NCBI GenBank assembly: GCA_963791295.1 | Contig: CAWBRY010000001.1 | Coordinates: forward strand, 248,001 to 312,000 | Direction: 5' to 3' | From: CAWBRY01 sp963791295 | GTDB lineage: Bacteria > Bacteroidota > Bacteroidia > Chitinophagales > Chitinophagaceae | Length of the DNA stretch: 64,000 nucleotides | Shown here: in pieces, positions 53,362 to 63,738 of the stretch | How positions within the stretch are numbered: position 1 is the first letter of the stretch | Layout of the letters: each line of letters starts with the position of its first letter | Translations under genes and position numbers: made by a program | Notes under the pieces: generated by a model | What the model was told of the DNA's origin: nothing | The model's database searches: none | The model's input: only the letters and a program-made list of their open reading frames with translations

Positions 53362-54427
53362 CGAGCGCCTTCGCCAGCCTGATCATCGCGCTGCTGCCTT
53401 CGGTGCTTTCTAATCGTGCATCGTATCTTTTATCTCCGACAATGGCTACCATATAGGAAGTGTTGGGAGGAATACTTCCAAGATTTTCGGCGACCATGAT
53501 GAGATCGTTGCTATCTCTCAGATCTGTCAACGCCAGCTTGATTTTATAGGCTGAGGCCGTCAAACGAATGTGTTCAAATATCAACTTGTCGTTGAGGAAA
53601 AGAGATATAGAATCCCCATCGATTTCTGCATTATCATAAAAGCGCAGTTCAATGGAATCTCCAGAGATGGGAATTTCGGTGGTTAATATTTTTTTGCGGG
53701 CAATAAACTTTTCCTCGATACTACGTATTGGCGTAACAGGGTTGGATTTTATTTCTGGAGCAGGTTTTTCTTTATTAATAATGGTTGTTTCCTGCCGGGG
53801 ATTTTGAACAGGTCTTTCAAGCTTGACGGGAGGCTCTGTCACCACTGGCTGTGGTTCAATGGCGTCCGGTGCAGGTTCGCTGGAAATGATGGGTCGCCGG
53901 ACGATGCCAGCAACACTATCGATAATGTCAGGATCATTGGCGCCGACTGTGTAGTTGGCGATCACAAAATCCCATTCGTCCTCGAAGACCTTAGTATCGG
54001 TCTTATCCAGGTGCACTTCTCCCCTGGGTTTATTGCCCTGGTCTTTAAGAGAGGCTTTGCCATCGAGCATCATCGTGCCGTCTCCCGGACAATTGAAGTC
54101 GGCTGAAGACAACAATGCATTTTTTCCCGGATCGTTCAAGCTAAAGCCGGAGGACCGTTCATCAATCAATTGATCATCCCACCATATAGCAGAATTGCTT
54201 TCTTTGTCGAAATAACCTTTGATACTATAGCGCCGATAGTTGTTGGTGGATTCATAATAATAGGAGGTGCCAGCAAGACTATCGCCTTCCTGGATGATCT
54301 TTACTTCCACCTTTTGACGATTGATCTTACCATTCCAAACACCCGTGATCATCTGTGCATGGAGGGATGCAAGAGGGAAAACGCAACAGCAATAGAAAAT
54401 GACCTTTAGCACGATTCTTAACGACAT
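53345..54427 (-). CDS. Secreted protein of unknown function with Pro-rich linker
   Basis: 360 residues. Signal peptide (VIFYCCCVFPLASLHAQ, to about residue 25), then a beta-rich N-domain (MITGVWNGKINRQKVEVKIIQEGDSLAGTSYYY, about 26-160), a Pro/Glu-rich linker (about 180-240, EPAPDAIEPQPVVTEPPVK) and a C-terminal beta domain (ISGDSIELRFYDNAEIDGDSISLFLNDK..., about 250-360). That last pattern, ending NTSYMVAIVGDKRYD, is seen in other Bacteroidota envelope proteins. Function unknown. It overlaps the end of leuS. Confidence 0.8.
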   Translation of the reverse strand: MSLRIVLKVIFYCCCVFPLASLHAQMITGVWNGKINRQKVEVKIIQEGDSLAGTSYYYESTNNYRRYSIKGYFDKESNSAIWWDDQLIDERSSGFSLNDPGKNALLSSADFNCPGDGTMMLDGKASLKDQGNKPRGEVHLDKTDTKVFEDEWDFVIANYTVGANDPDIIDSVAGIVRRPIISSEPAPDAIEPQPVVTEPPVKLERPVQNPRQETTIINKEKPAPEIKSNPVTPIRSIEEKFIARKKILTTEIPISGDSIELRFYDNAEIDGDSISLFLNDKLIFEHIRLTASAYKIKLALTDLRDSNDLIMVAENLGSIPPNTSYMVAIVGDKRYDARLESTEGSSAMIRLAKALVTQPH

Positions 54428-54689
54428 TAGAAGCTAATTATTTTTCCAGCAATGGAGATAAGCGCCTGATTTATGATTTAATTAGAGGTGCAGACTTGGG
54501 AAATTCACTTAGTAAATCTACTTATATATAGCAGTGCATATCTCATTGAGACTACTTTCTCCGTTATTGTAAGAAATACGTGAGTGTCATCAGCATTCAT
54601 CTTCATGTTTTTATTCGCAATAAAAAAATCCATAACTTTCAAACTGATGCTTTTGAGGTCCTTATCTAAATTATTAAACCAGCTGACCT

Positions 54690-57600
54690 ATGAGAAAATT
54701 CTATTTTCTTCTCCTTATCCTAACCCTTGCAGCTAGTACCCAGGCGCAGATCACGGCAAGCAGCTATCCTTTCACAACTGCGGCTGCTACTGTATTGGAG
54801 GATATGTCATCTGGTACAACCCAGATCATCGCTCCCGGGACGGATGATGCGGCTTCCACCGTTAACAGCATTGGTTTTAGTTTCTGGTACGACGGCACTC
54901 AATATTCACAATTTTCAGTAAACGCAAATGGACTAATGCGATTAGGCAGCACCGTTGTATCTGCCGCCTTTGCTAATAATCTGGCTTCAACTACCGATGC
55001 TCCCAAGCTCACTGCCTATCACGATGATTTAAGAGTGGGATCAAATGGAAAAGTACATTTCAAAGTCAATGGAACTGCGCCTAATCGAAAACTGATAGTA
55101 GAATGGTTAAATGAACAGGTCCCCAGGGGAACCGCCGGAAACCCGGGCGCAGCCAGATTCCAGGTTTGGTTGTATGAAACCACGGGTGTGATCGAATTTG
55201 TTTATGGAACAGGCATCGTCCTTAATAGTGCAAACTTAGGCTACTCAGTAGGTCTGCAATCCGGGGCAGCCACGAATTTCGCCAGTATTACCACCACGAG
55301 TGCAACCGTAAGCTATGTTGCATCAAATAATACACAAACAAATGCCATTGCAAATGGCACCAGATACACTTTTTCACCACCTGTACCTGCCAACCCAACC
55401 ACGCTTTCTTTTACAGCAGTCACAGTGGGCGGAATGACGCTGAATTGGGCGGACAATTCAACAAATGAAACCGGCTTTCTGATCTTTCGTTCTACCGATG
55501 GCGTTAATTATTCCTTCGTCAATCAGGTGGCGGCGAACACAACCTCTTCAATTCAGACTGGTTTGAGTGGGTCAACGCTTTACTATTGGAGGGTATATGC
55601 TGTATCCTCCGGTGCACTATCTGCTACTCCTGCATCAGGATCTCAAATAACGGGCGCGTGCACCCTAACAGGAACCAGGACGATAGGCCCAGCTGGCGAT
55701 TATGCAACTATCACGGCCGCCATAGCGGATGCTCTGGCAACTGGCCTGGGGGGCCCGGTGATATTTGAATTGAATGCAGCCTACCTAAGTAGTTCCGAAC
55801 CGGCCTTTCCCATTGTAATTCCCATTCTGCCTTGTGCCAGCTCCGTAAATACATTGACCATAAGACCGGGAGCGGGTGCGACTGCGACCATCAGCGGCTC
55901 TTCGACATCTTCCATATTAAAATTGAACGGAGCAGATTGGATCATCATCGATGGATCCAATAATGGAAGCAATTCGAGGGATCTCACTATAACTAATACT
56001 AATTCGGCAGCTGCAACGGCCGGGATATGGATCTCGAGTTTGGGTTCAACGTCAGGTGCTACGAATAATGTTATCAGGAATTGCAATATCAGTTGTGGAG
56101 TTGATCAAAGTGCTTCTGCGCTGGAAACCTTTGGCATCATTTCTAGTGGAGCAGCTATTGCAAATAACAATGATGGTTTAGATAATAATAATAATACCTA
56201 TCAAAATAATAGTGTTACAAGAGCCAGATGGGGAATTTTTATTCGTGGAGGCGCAGCAGGAGTAAACAGCGGCCTGAATATAAATAGTAATGTCGTAGGA
56301 CCTGCCGCATTTGGGTCAAATGAAATTGGAAAAGGCGGCATCATCATCTTACATCAGAATGGTGCCGTAGTAACGGCAAATGAAGTTCGCTTCGTGGGTG
56401 GTGCTTTTGGAAATACGACGGCAGGTTCTGACAGAACGGGTATGGGCATTGGCGCTTTCGATGGGCCTTCGCCTACGGCTACAGTCATGATTGGCGCTAC
56501 GGTTACTGGAAATAATATTCACGATATCGTTGAGGAAAGAACATTTTCCGCACTTGGTTTGGTGTTGGCAAGTATATCCATTCCCAGTACAAACACAGTA
56601 GCAAATAATTTCATTAATCGTGTAAGGACTAATGCAACAACAGGTGACCAGGGGATAGGACTTGAAATCTTCCGTGGAGATGGAGATCAGGTTGTGTTTA
56701 ACACGGTCAGCCTCGTGTCGCCAGATACTGATCCAGTTGGAACTGTCACTGGTAACGAAAGTAACATAGGTGTTCGAATTGCGGGAGCTGCCGTCACCAA
56801 CCTGACTTTTGCCAATAACCTGGTAAATGCAGATGTCTCTTCCAATACTCCGGGCTTACGTCATTTCGCTATTGTAGCGCCGGCTGCCTATGTGTGGGGT
56901 ACCGGATCATCCAATTACAATAATTATTATGTAAGCGGCACTAATGCCCAAATGAGTCTGGGTGGAATTGGTACCACAGGCGCCATTACTCCAATAACGT
57001 CGTTAGCTACATGGCGGACACAGTTTAGTCCTGCCCAGGAAGCTAACTCGCTCAACTTACAACCGCTATTTGTTTCATTGAATGATCTGCATTTAGATGT
57101 CAATTCCAATTCCTTGCTGGATAATAAAGGAACAACCATTGCCGGCATTACAACAGATATTGATGCAACGGTGCGTAGTGGAACGACACCCGATATTGGA
57201 GCCGATGAATTTGCTTCGCTAGCCTGCGGCGGCGCGATTGGCGGAACTGCTTCGGCCGGTACGGCGAACCTTTGCGGACCGGGCAATCCAAATATTACGG
57301 CGACCGGCTATTCGACGGGTACGGGAAGCACTTATCAATGGCAATCTTCCAATGATAATTTTGTAACTAATATTGTAGATATACCTGGTCAAACCAATCC
57401 CGCCACGCTGACTACAGGAATTGTTTCAGCTAACACCTGGTATAGATTGCGAGTTACCTGTCCTCTCGGGTTGGCTACTGACTTTTCGACTACAGTTGCA
57501 GTTAGTTTAGTTACCTTCTCGACGTCCGCTGTGATAAGCAATTCGGCTGGACCTTCCGCTCAATTAAACGAAGGGTTTGGAGCAGTTATCCCTGCGGGTT

Positions 57601-60600
57601 GGAGTGCTCAAAATAACAGTCTCCCTCAACCGGCTCTGGGTTGGTTCCAGGGAAATTCGGCCACTGTATTTCCCGCACATAGCGGGGCTCCCGATGATTA
57701 TGCCGCAGCTAATTTTAATTCTACTATCGGCGCCGGGACAATTAGTAACTGGTTAATCTCACCCATACTTCATGTTGCCAACGGAGATGTGCTGACATTT
57801 TATACTCGAACGGTGGATGTGCCACAATTTGCAGACAGGTTGCAGGTAAGACTGAGTACCTCCGGTTCCAGTGTGGATGTCGGGACTTTACCCGACGATG
57901 TTGGAGTGTTTACAAACTTACTTATCGATATCAATCCGTTCCTGTCTTTAGTGGGTTATCCTTCTGCCTGGACGCAATTCTCTGTGACCATAGCGGGACT
58001 AACAGTTCCAACTTCGGGTCGTATCGCATTTAGATATTTTGTGCATGACGGAGGGTCCGGATCCAATTCTGATTATATAGGTCTGGACGATGTGTTATAT
58101 ACATCACCGGGCGGCAACATTTGTTCCGGAACAGTGGCGAATATTAAGGTAGATATTACGGGTGGAGTGTCGCCGTATACACTTGTTTACTCGAATGGAG
58201 TCACAAACACTACTGTACCGGGTTATGTCAGCGGAACAAATATTCCGGTCAGTCCTATCGCGACTACCACTTATTCATTGGTATCAGTGTCCAGCGCCAA
58301 TGGCTGTGCAGGTACAGGAAATAGCGGGCCAGTCATATTGAATGTATTCTCCACACCTGTAGTGAATAGCGGGCCTTTGGCACAAACGGCATGCATCGGT
58401 TCTGGCGCTACATTTAGTGTTGTTGTTAACGCTCTCGATCCTACTTTCCAATGGCAGGAAAGCACGGATGGTGGAACGAGTTTCAATGATATTGCCGGAG
58501 CAAATCTTACCGATTTGACGTTGCCACCTACGACATTGACGCAAGACGGCAATCAATACCGTGTTGTGATTTCTTCCAGCTGCGGTACTTCGACAAGTCC
58601 TGCTGCCAGACTCACAGTGAAAGTGCTGCCCACGCATACCGGCATCTCTACGACTCCGAATCCAGCATGCGAAGGATCAACGATAACTATTGCGGCAACC
58701 GCTACCGGCGGTTCGCTCAGTCCGGGTGATGCAGTGCTTGCTTCATCTGGCAATATCAATCTGGCAATTCCAGATGCAACTCCGGCAGGTGTGAGTTCAA
58801 CTATTACACTGCCTTCATTTAATGTAGCTGCGGCGGCAGACTTAAAAGTGAGGTTAAATCTTATTCATCCATTTACTGGTGACTTGATCGTTACATTAAC
58901 CAGTCCTTGTGGAACTACTTTCGTCTTTGATCGACCAGGAGTGCCGGCCATCGCTTTTGGCAACAGCAATCCGTTGTCAGGAATTTATGTTTTTGATTTG
59001 GCGGGAGCGACGATCTTCCCTGAATCCGGATTAGTTCCAGCAGGCACTTATCAACCCACCAATACCGGCGGCACACAAAATCCATGGGTTGGATTGACAT
59101 TTCCCTGCACGACCGGTGGTGATTGGAAGATCACTATTTCGGATAATGCAACCGGAGATGCAGGAACCTTGGTGGAATGGGCAATCATTGCTGCAACCAC
59201 AGGACTTTACTCACATACATTGACAGGACCAGGTACGATACTTCAACAAAATTCAACCGGTACCTCTTTTGAAACTGCGCATTTTACCGTTAGCGGATTG
59301 ACGCCGGGTACTTATACATTCAATCTTACTTCTACAACAAACACCGGATGTGCTGTTTCAACTCCGATAAGCATTGAAATAAGCGAGCCCGACTTCTATA
59401 TTACCCCGGCAAACCCGGCCATTTGTGAAGGAAGTTCGCAGGTGTTAACTGTTGTTGAACAAAAAACATTTAAGTCTATTGATCCGATCACTATCCCCGA
59501 TGCGGGAGTTTCCACACCTTATCCTGCAACTCTTACAGTAAGTGGCTTGCCAGTGAATGCAGTTATTCATTCGGTAAAATTGAATGGATTAAGTCACGAT
59601 TTTCTATCGGATGTGGATGTTCTGTTGAAATCACCAACTGGTACGAACGTCATACTGATGTCCGATGTCGGAGGAAATCATGCTGCGAGCGGTGTAGATT
59701 ATTCTTTTGAAGATGGCGCACCTTTAATGACAACCGGTACAAATCTATCCGGAACAAATAGGCCGACGAATTTGGTTGGTCCTGGTATACAACCAGATGA
59801 TTTTCCAACTCCGGGTCCCGGATCTGTTGATCAAGCGAGTCCTGCCCTTTCAACTATTACCGGCGATCCAAATGGTGTATGGTCGCTTTATGTGGTGGAT
59901 GACTTTGCAGGCGATGCCGGATCAATCACCGGTTGGAGCATTTCCTTCAGTGTACCAGGTATCACTTCAACTTATACATGGTCACCAGCCACTGGACTAA
60001 GTTCTACATCAGGTCCAGTCGTTACAGCCAATCCAACTACGACAACTGCCTATACAGTCAGTGCTGTCAGTACACTTGGATGCACCAAGGATATCCCCGT
60101 TACAGTTGTCGTTAACCAAGTGACTGCAATTACAGTGCAGCCTACTCCGGCGACACAGGTAATTTGTCCGGGATTTAATGTGACTTATCAGGTAACAGCC
60201 ACCGGCACCAATTTGACTTACCAATGGCGCAAGGACGGAGTGGTCCTGCTTGATGGCGGTTCTATTTTTGGCGCGAATACGAATACCCTGATATTATCAA
60301 ATGTCGGAACAGCGGATGCCGGCACCTACGATGTGGTGGTGAGCGGTGCCTGTCCACCGGTGACCTCTAATCCGTTGGTCTTACAGGTTGGCAACACGCC
60401 GGTCATTACTCAACAACCAGCAGATACAGGTGCATGCGAAGGAAGTACATTAACATTTAGTGTCGTAGCCAATGCAATTCCAGCGCTAGCCATTTACCAA
60501 TGGCAGGTTAGTACCGACGGTGGAACGAGTTGGACGGATTTAACTACAGGCGGTTCTTATACTGCCACGTTAACACTGTCAAATGTAACATTGGCCATGA

Positions 60601-61211
60601 GCGGAAATCAATATAGAGTGATCAGCACAACAGCGTGCAACATAACGACAACTTCAGATCCGGCAACCTTAACAGTCAGTACGCCGGTAGCGATAACATT
60701 AGGTGATCTTCCTTCCAGAATTTGTCTGAGCGATACATTGGTTTCATTGGCCGACATCGGATTGCCGACTGGAGGGATCTGGTCAGGTACCGGAGTTAGG
60801 TCTGGGACCAACTTCTTCCCGGATTCAACTGCAGTAGGAACCTATACACTGACCTATAGTCTAACAAATTCATCAGGTTGTACGGCAAAGGCGACTGTGT
60901 TAGCGGTTGTGGAAGATTGCCAGGATAGGATCATCCGGCTCAGAGACGATGCAGTGATCTTATGGCCCAATCCGAACGACGGTCATTTCTTTATCAGGAT
61001 ACATAGCACATTGTATAATTATCTTGGAATAAGAATTTATTCCAGCACCGGGCAATTGATCAAAATACAGAATCTTACAGGACTGGTATATGGGCAGGTG
61101 TTGCCAATGGACATTTCCTATTTACCCGGCGGAGTATATATGGTCGAGTTTTATTATGATGATGGTATAAGAACGTCTCAAAAGACATTTAAGGTAGTAG
61201 TGTCGCACTAG
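54690..61211 (+). CDS. T9SS surface protein with beta-helix and two P-domain-like modules
   Basis: 2173 residues. Signal peptide (to about residue 20), nidogen-like N-domain (about 21-230), an FN3 domain (LSFTAVTVGGMTLNWADNST, about 233-320), a right-handed beta-helix (about 330-850, NNVIRNCNISCG, NNNTYQNNSVTRARWGIFIRGG, ending DIGADEF), Ig-like stretches and a choice-of-anchor-J-like jelly roll (about 950-1140). Two proprotein-convertase P-domain-like modules follow (about 1350-1500 and 1590-1750; GDLIVTLTSPCGT, GDWKITISDNATGDAGTL, GVWSLYVVDDFAGDAGS). More Ig-like domains and a sorting domain (LWPNPNDGHFFIRI ... LPGGVYMVEF) end it. Unlike the other cargo proteins it lacks a clear pre-CTD domain. 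Binding or hydrolysis of polysaccharide by the helix is possible but unproven. Confidence 0.92.
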   Translation: MRKFYFLLLILTLAASTQAQITASSYPFTTAAATVLEDMSSGTTQIIAPGTDDAASTVNSIGFSFWYDGTQYSQFSVNANGLMRLGSTVVSAAFANNLASTTDAPKLTAYHDDLRVGSNGKVHFKVNGTAPNRKLIVEWLNEQVPRGTAGNPGAARFQVWLYETTGVIEFVYGTGIVLNSANLGYSVGLQSGAATNFASITTTSATVSYVASNNTQTNAIANGTRYTFSPPVPANPTTLSFTAVTVGGMTLNWADNSTNETGFLIFRSTDGVNYSFVNQVAANTTSSIQTGLSGSTLYYWRVYAVSSGALSATPASGSQITGACTLTGTRTIGPAGDYATITAAIADALATGLGGPVIFELNAAYLSSSEPAFPIVIPILPCASSVNTLTIRPGAGATATISGSSTSSILKLNGADWIIIDGSNNGSNSRDLTITNTNSAAATAGIWISSLGSTSGATNNVIRNCNISCGVDQSASALETFGIISSGAAIANNNDGLDNNNNTYQNNSVTRARWGIFIRGGAAGVNSGLNINSNVVGPAAFGSNEIGKGGIIILHQNGAVVTANEVRFVGGAFGNTTAGSDRTGMGIGAFDGPSPTATVMIGATVTGNNIHDIVEERTFSALGLVLASISIPSTNTVANNFINRVRTNATTGDQGIGLEIFRGDGDQVVFNTVSLVSPDTDPVGTVTGNESNIGVRIAGAAVTNLTFANNLVNADVSSNTPGLRHFAIVAPAAYVWGTGSSNYNNYYVSGTNAQMSLGGIGTTGAITPITSLATWRTQFSPAQEANSLNLQPLFVSLNDLHLDVNSNSLLDNKGTTIAGITTDIDATVRSGTTPDIGADEFASLACGGAIGGTASAGTANLCGPGNPNITATGYSTGTGSTYQWQSSNDNFVTNIVDIPGQTNPATLTTGIVSANTWYRLRVTCPLGLATDFSTTVAVSLVTFSTSAVISNSAGPSAQLNEGFGAVIPAGWSAQNNSLPQPALGWFQGNSATVFPAHSGAPDDYAAANFNSTIGAGTISNWLISPILHVANGDVLTFYTRTVDVPQFADRLQVRLSTSGSSVDVGTLPDDVGVFTNLLIDINPFLSLVGYPSAWTQFSVTIAGLTVPTSGRIAFRYFVHDGGSGSNSDYIGLDDVLYTSPGGNICSGTVANIKVDITGGVSPYTLVYSNGVTNTTVPGYVSGTNIPVSPIATTTYSLVSVSSANGCAGTGNSGPVILNVFSTPVVNSGPLAQTACIGSGATFSVVVNALDPTFQWQESTDGGTSFNDIAGANLTDLTLPPTTLTQDGNQYRVVISSSCGTSTSPAARLTVKVLPTHTGISTTPNPACEGSTITIAATATGGSLSPGDAVLASSGNINLAIPDATPAGVSSTITLPSFNVAAAADLKVRLNLIHPFTGDLIVTLTSPCGTTFVFDRPGVPAIAFGNSNPLSGIYVFDLAGATIFPESGLVPAGTYQPTNTGGTQNPWVGLTFPCTTGGDWKITISDNATGDAGTLVEWAIIAATTGLYSHTLTGPGTILQQNSTGTSFETAHFTVSGLTPGTYTFNLTSTTNTGCAVSTPISIEISEPDFYITPANPAICEGSSQVLTVVEQKTFKSIDPITIPDAGVSTPYPATLTVSGLPVNAVIHSVKLNGLSHDFLSDVDVLLKSPTGTNVILMSDVGGNHAASGVDYSFEDGAPLMTTGTNLSGTNRPTNLVGPGIQPDDFPTPGPGSVDQASPALSTITGDPNGVWSLYVVDDFAGDAGSITGWSISFSVPGITSTYTWSPATGLSSTSGPVVTANPTTTTAYTVSAVSTLGCTKDIPVTVVVNQVTAITVQPTPATQVICPGFNVTYQVTATGTNLTYQWRKDGVVLLDGGSIFGANTNTLILSNVGTADAGTYDVVVSGACPPVTSNPLVLQVGNTPVITQQPADTGACEGSTLTFSVVANAIPALAIYQWQVSTDGGTSWTDLTTGGSYTATLTLSNVTLAMSGNQYRVISTTACNITTTSDPATLTVSTPVAITLGDLPSRICLSDTLVSLADIGLPTGGIWSGTGVRSGTNFFPDSTAVGTYTLTYSLTNSSGCTAKATVLAVVEDCQDRIIRLRDDAVILWPNPNDGHFFIRIHSTLYNYLGIRIYSSTGQLIKIQNLTGLVYGQVLPMDISYLPGGVYMVEFYYDDGIRTSQKTFKVVVSH

Positions 61212-61930
61212 ATGTCAGATACTAGATATTGGTTCATTTGCAGGATTAAATCCGGGTCGGGGCAATTGGCTAAATATTTTTCCCTTTCGCTATATTTTGC
61301 TACACCCGGATAGTTTCCTTTCCATCCTTGCAGGTCCAACACCAATTGAAAGTGCAGATGTGGCGGCCAGTGTCCATTTTCTGCAGGAATACCAAATTCA
61401 CAAAATACATCTCCGCGTTCTATACGGTCACCCTCCTCCATGTTCTTGATCGAATTCAGACTTAAATGGCCATACAAAGTGTAGAACCTGGTGGCTCCTA
61501 GTGAATGAGAAAGGATGATCGTTGTTCCGTAGTCTCCCACGTCATCATTAAAAGCAAAGCTGTGAACGATCCCATTCATAGGTGCCATCACGGCTGTATG
61601 GGGCTTTCCCCATATATCTATTCCCAGGTGTAACCGTCTGGGCTCTTCTCCTTGCTTGTCACCATCAAATACTCCGGTCATCCTGTAAATACTTCTATGT
61701 TCCCCATAGCCTCCAATTCCATAGCGGGCATGTGCATTTGTCAATAGTTGGTTTACGAACTCGGTAAAATGCCGGGTATCATCAAAGAGCTCATCATTAA
61801 ACATCTTATTGTCTATGGAAAAGTCGAAAGCTGATAACTTATCCTTGCCCGGATCGAAAGGGACGACGGGATGAAAGTCGCGTTGAGCCGCTTTTAGGAT
61901 GGGTATTATATTCTCATTAGGCATCGCCAT
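61208..61930 (-). CDS. M23 family metallopeptidase (LytM-like)
   Basis: 240 residues. The peptidase domain (about 95-215) has HLGIDIWGKPHTAVMAPMNG (HxxxD ligands), FYTLYGHLS and HLHFQL (HxH ligand). It would cut peptidoglycan cross-links. No signal peptide is seen (starts MAMPNENIIPILKAAQRDF), which is unusual for a wall hydrolase. It overlaps the end of the convergent T9SS gene by four bases. Confidence 0.9.
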   Translation of the reverse strand: MAMPNENIIPILKAAQRDFHPVVPFDPGKDKLSAFDFSIDNKMFNDELFDDTRHFTEFVNQLLTNAHARYGIGGYGEHRSIYRMTGVFDGDKQGEEPRRLHLGIDIWGKPHTAVMAPMNGIVHSFAFNDDVGDYGTTIILSHSLGATRFYTLYGHLSLNSIKNMEEGDRIERGDVFCEFGIPAENGHWPPHLHFQLVLDLQGWKGNYPGVAKYSEREKYLANCPDPDLILQMNQYLVSDI

Positions 61931-61949
61931 CTAGTATCTGCATCTAGTA

Positions 61950-62594
61950 CTATTTCAACAATTTGAAAGCATGCATCCATTGATTTCTTATAAAGCCCGG
62001 AATACACCAAAGAATACATAGTTGTTCAATCGGCCTCGCTGCTTCGGCCTTACCCATATCCTCTGTTTCCCAACCAAAGGCAGTCAGTATTTCCGTAACT
62101 TTTCTTTTAGCAGCCTCATCGTTGCCACAAATAAACATAGTAGGAATGCCGCCCGGAAGATTCGGTTTATACATCAGTGCATTTCCCGCGCTATTGAAGG
62201 CCTTGACGAGTTTCGCTTCCGGAATGATTTTTTGGATCCTCTCCATCAATGATTCATTTGGGTCGGTAAAAAATTTTAATACCCCGTTTTCCGGTGGTGC
62301 GGCGGCAATAGGGTTGGTCGCGTCGATAATTATTTTGTTTTGAAAATTAGAAGCGCCGGCCAGCCGGACTGCTTCTTCGGTTACGGTGCCTCCTGTAGCC
62401 AATACCATTAACTCACCAAATTGAGCAGTCTTCTGAAAGCTCCCTGCTTCGCCCCGGCCATTTTCTTTTTTCCATTTGACTACCTCGTCCTTCGCGGTAT
62501 TGCGTGTACCGAGCATTACTGAATGTCCTTCATTTAAAAATGCAGAGCCCAACACTCTGCCAACGGGTCCCGATCCAATGATACCTATTTTCAT
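61950..62594 (-). CDS. NAD(P)-binding protein, F420-dependent-oxidoreductase-like
   Basis: 214 residues from ATG 62594 (MKIGIIGSGPVGRVLG); the frame is open to an ATG at 62615, but the Rossmann strand normally begins the protein. GSGPVGRVLG and MLGTRN fit an NADP(H) site. IIDATNPI and LVKAFNSAGN are typical of the F420H2:NADP reductase-like family (NADP_Rdtase/F420_oxidored). The true substrate is unknown. The 62-base gap upstream and the 19-base gap downstream are largely made of ATCTAGT-type heptamers. Confidence 0.88.
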   Translation of the reverse strand: MKIGIIGSGPVGRVLGSAFLNEGHSVMLGTRNTAKDEVVKWKKENGRGEAGSFQKTAQFGELMVLATGGTVTEEAVRLAGASNFQNKIIIDATNPIAAAPPENGVLKFFTDPNESLMERIQKIIPEAKLVKAFNSAGNALMYKPNLPGGIPTMFICGNDEAAKRKVTEILTAFGWETEDMGKAEAARPIEQLCILWCIPGFIRNQWMHAFKLLK

Positions 62595-62615
62595 GAGTTC
62601 AATTTTATGGTTCAA

Positions 62616-62675
62616 AATTTATCTGACATCCAGTATCTGGCATCTGGTATCTAGCATCTGGTCTCTCTAGTATCT
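62616..62675. repeat. ATCTAGT/ATCTGGT heptamer run
   Basis: ATCCAGT ATCTGGC ATCTGGT ATCTAGC ATCTGGT and then CTAGTATC fill the space between ruvB and the next gene. Short relatives lie at 22668-22684, 61208-61225 and 61931-61948, and longer ones inside 29485-29611 and 31193-31293. Confidence 0.75.
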
Positions 62676-62677
62676 TC

Positions 62678-63712
62678 TTATGAAAAGAGTGTCGGAGTGC
62701 CGGAATTGGAGCCTGGGATTTTTCCCAAATGTTCATAAGCTTTGGATGTTGCTTCCCTTCCTCTCGGTGTACGTTGTAAAAAGCCCTCCTGGATCAGGAA
62801 AGGTTCATATACTTCTTCAATCGTACCGGGTTCTTCGCCCACCGCTGTTGCAATGGTGTTTAATCCAACAGGGCCACCTTTGAATTTTTCAATGATTGCC
62901 TGGAGTATTTTATTATCCATATCGTCCAAGCCATATTCATCCACATTCAACGCCTTCAGTGCATGTTGAGTGATGCCCAAATCAATTTCTCCGTCATTTA
63001 ATACCTGCGCAAAATCTCTCACTCTTCGCAGAAGCCCATTGGCAATGCGTGGTGTGCCACGACTTCTTCTTCCGATCTCTTTCACGGCATCAGATGAGAT
63101 GCTGGTACCGAGGATCCTGGCCGAGCGGTGAAGGATCTTATACAATATATCCGTTGTATAATATTCCAATCTGGATTTGATGGCGAAGCGAGAAAGTAAA
63201 GGAGCGGTCAGTAAGCCACTTCGCGTGGTAGCGCCTATTAACGTAAACGGATTTAACGTGAGTTGGATGCTACGCGCATTGGGACCGGTATCGATCATGA
63301 TATCGATCCGGTAATCTTCCATGGCAGCATATAAATATTCTTCGACCACAGTACTTAGCCGATGAATTTCATCAATAAAGAGAACGTCGTTTGCTTCCAG
63401 GTTGGTTAGCAAGCCGGCGAGGTCGCCCGGTTTTTCAATGACCGGCCCGGAGGTTTCCCGGATATTCACTCCCAACTCATTGGCGACAATTCTGGACAAG
63501 GTGGTTTTTCCTAAACCCGGAGGACCATGAAATAAAATATGGTCCAGGGCTTCGCCTCTCATTTTTGCTGCTTTGATAAAAATGCGGAGATTTTCAATCG
63601 TCTGTTCCTGACCGGCGAAATCCTCAATGTGCGAGGGGCGGATATTATTTTCAAATTCCTTATCGGCAGCGCTGATATTATCCTTTTCACCCTGGAGATG
63701 GACGTTAGGCAT
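62678..63712 (-). CDS. ruvB: Holliday junction branch-migration helicase RuvB
   Basis: 344 residues. AAA+ ATPase that drives branch migration with RuvA. N-terminus RPSHIEDFAGQEQTIENL, Walker A GPPGLGKTT (about 62-70), Walker B LFIDEIHR, sensor GATTRSGLL and arginine finger region SRFAIKSRLEYYT. The C-terminal winged helix has DKILQAIIEKFKGGPVGLNTIA and EPFLIQEGFLQRTPRGREAT. Length is normal. It lies 26 bases downstream of the response-regulator gene, on the same strand. Confidence 0.97.
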   Translation of the reverse strand: MPNVHLQGEKDNISAADKEFENNIRPSHIEDFAGQEQTIENLRIFIKAAKMRGEALDHILFHGPPGLGKTTLSRIVANELGVNIRETSGPVIEKPGDLAGLLTNLEANDVLFIDEIHRLSTVVEEYLYAAMEDYRIDIMIDTGPNARSIQLTLNPFTLIGATTRSGLLTAPLLSRFAIKSRLEYYTTDILYKILHRSARILGTSISSDAVKEIGRRSRGTPRIANGLLRRVRDFAQVLNDGEIDLGITQHALKALNVDEYGLDDMDNKILQAIIEKFKGGPVGLNTIATAVGEEPGTIEEVYEPFLIQEGFLQRTPRGREATSKAYEHLGKIPGSNSGTPTLFS

Positions 63713-63738
63713 TTTGTAAAATTATGCAAGGAATTCAG

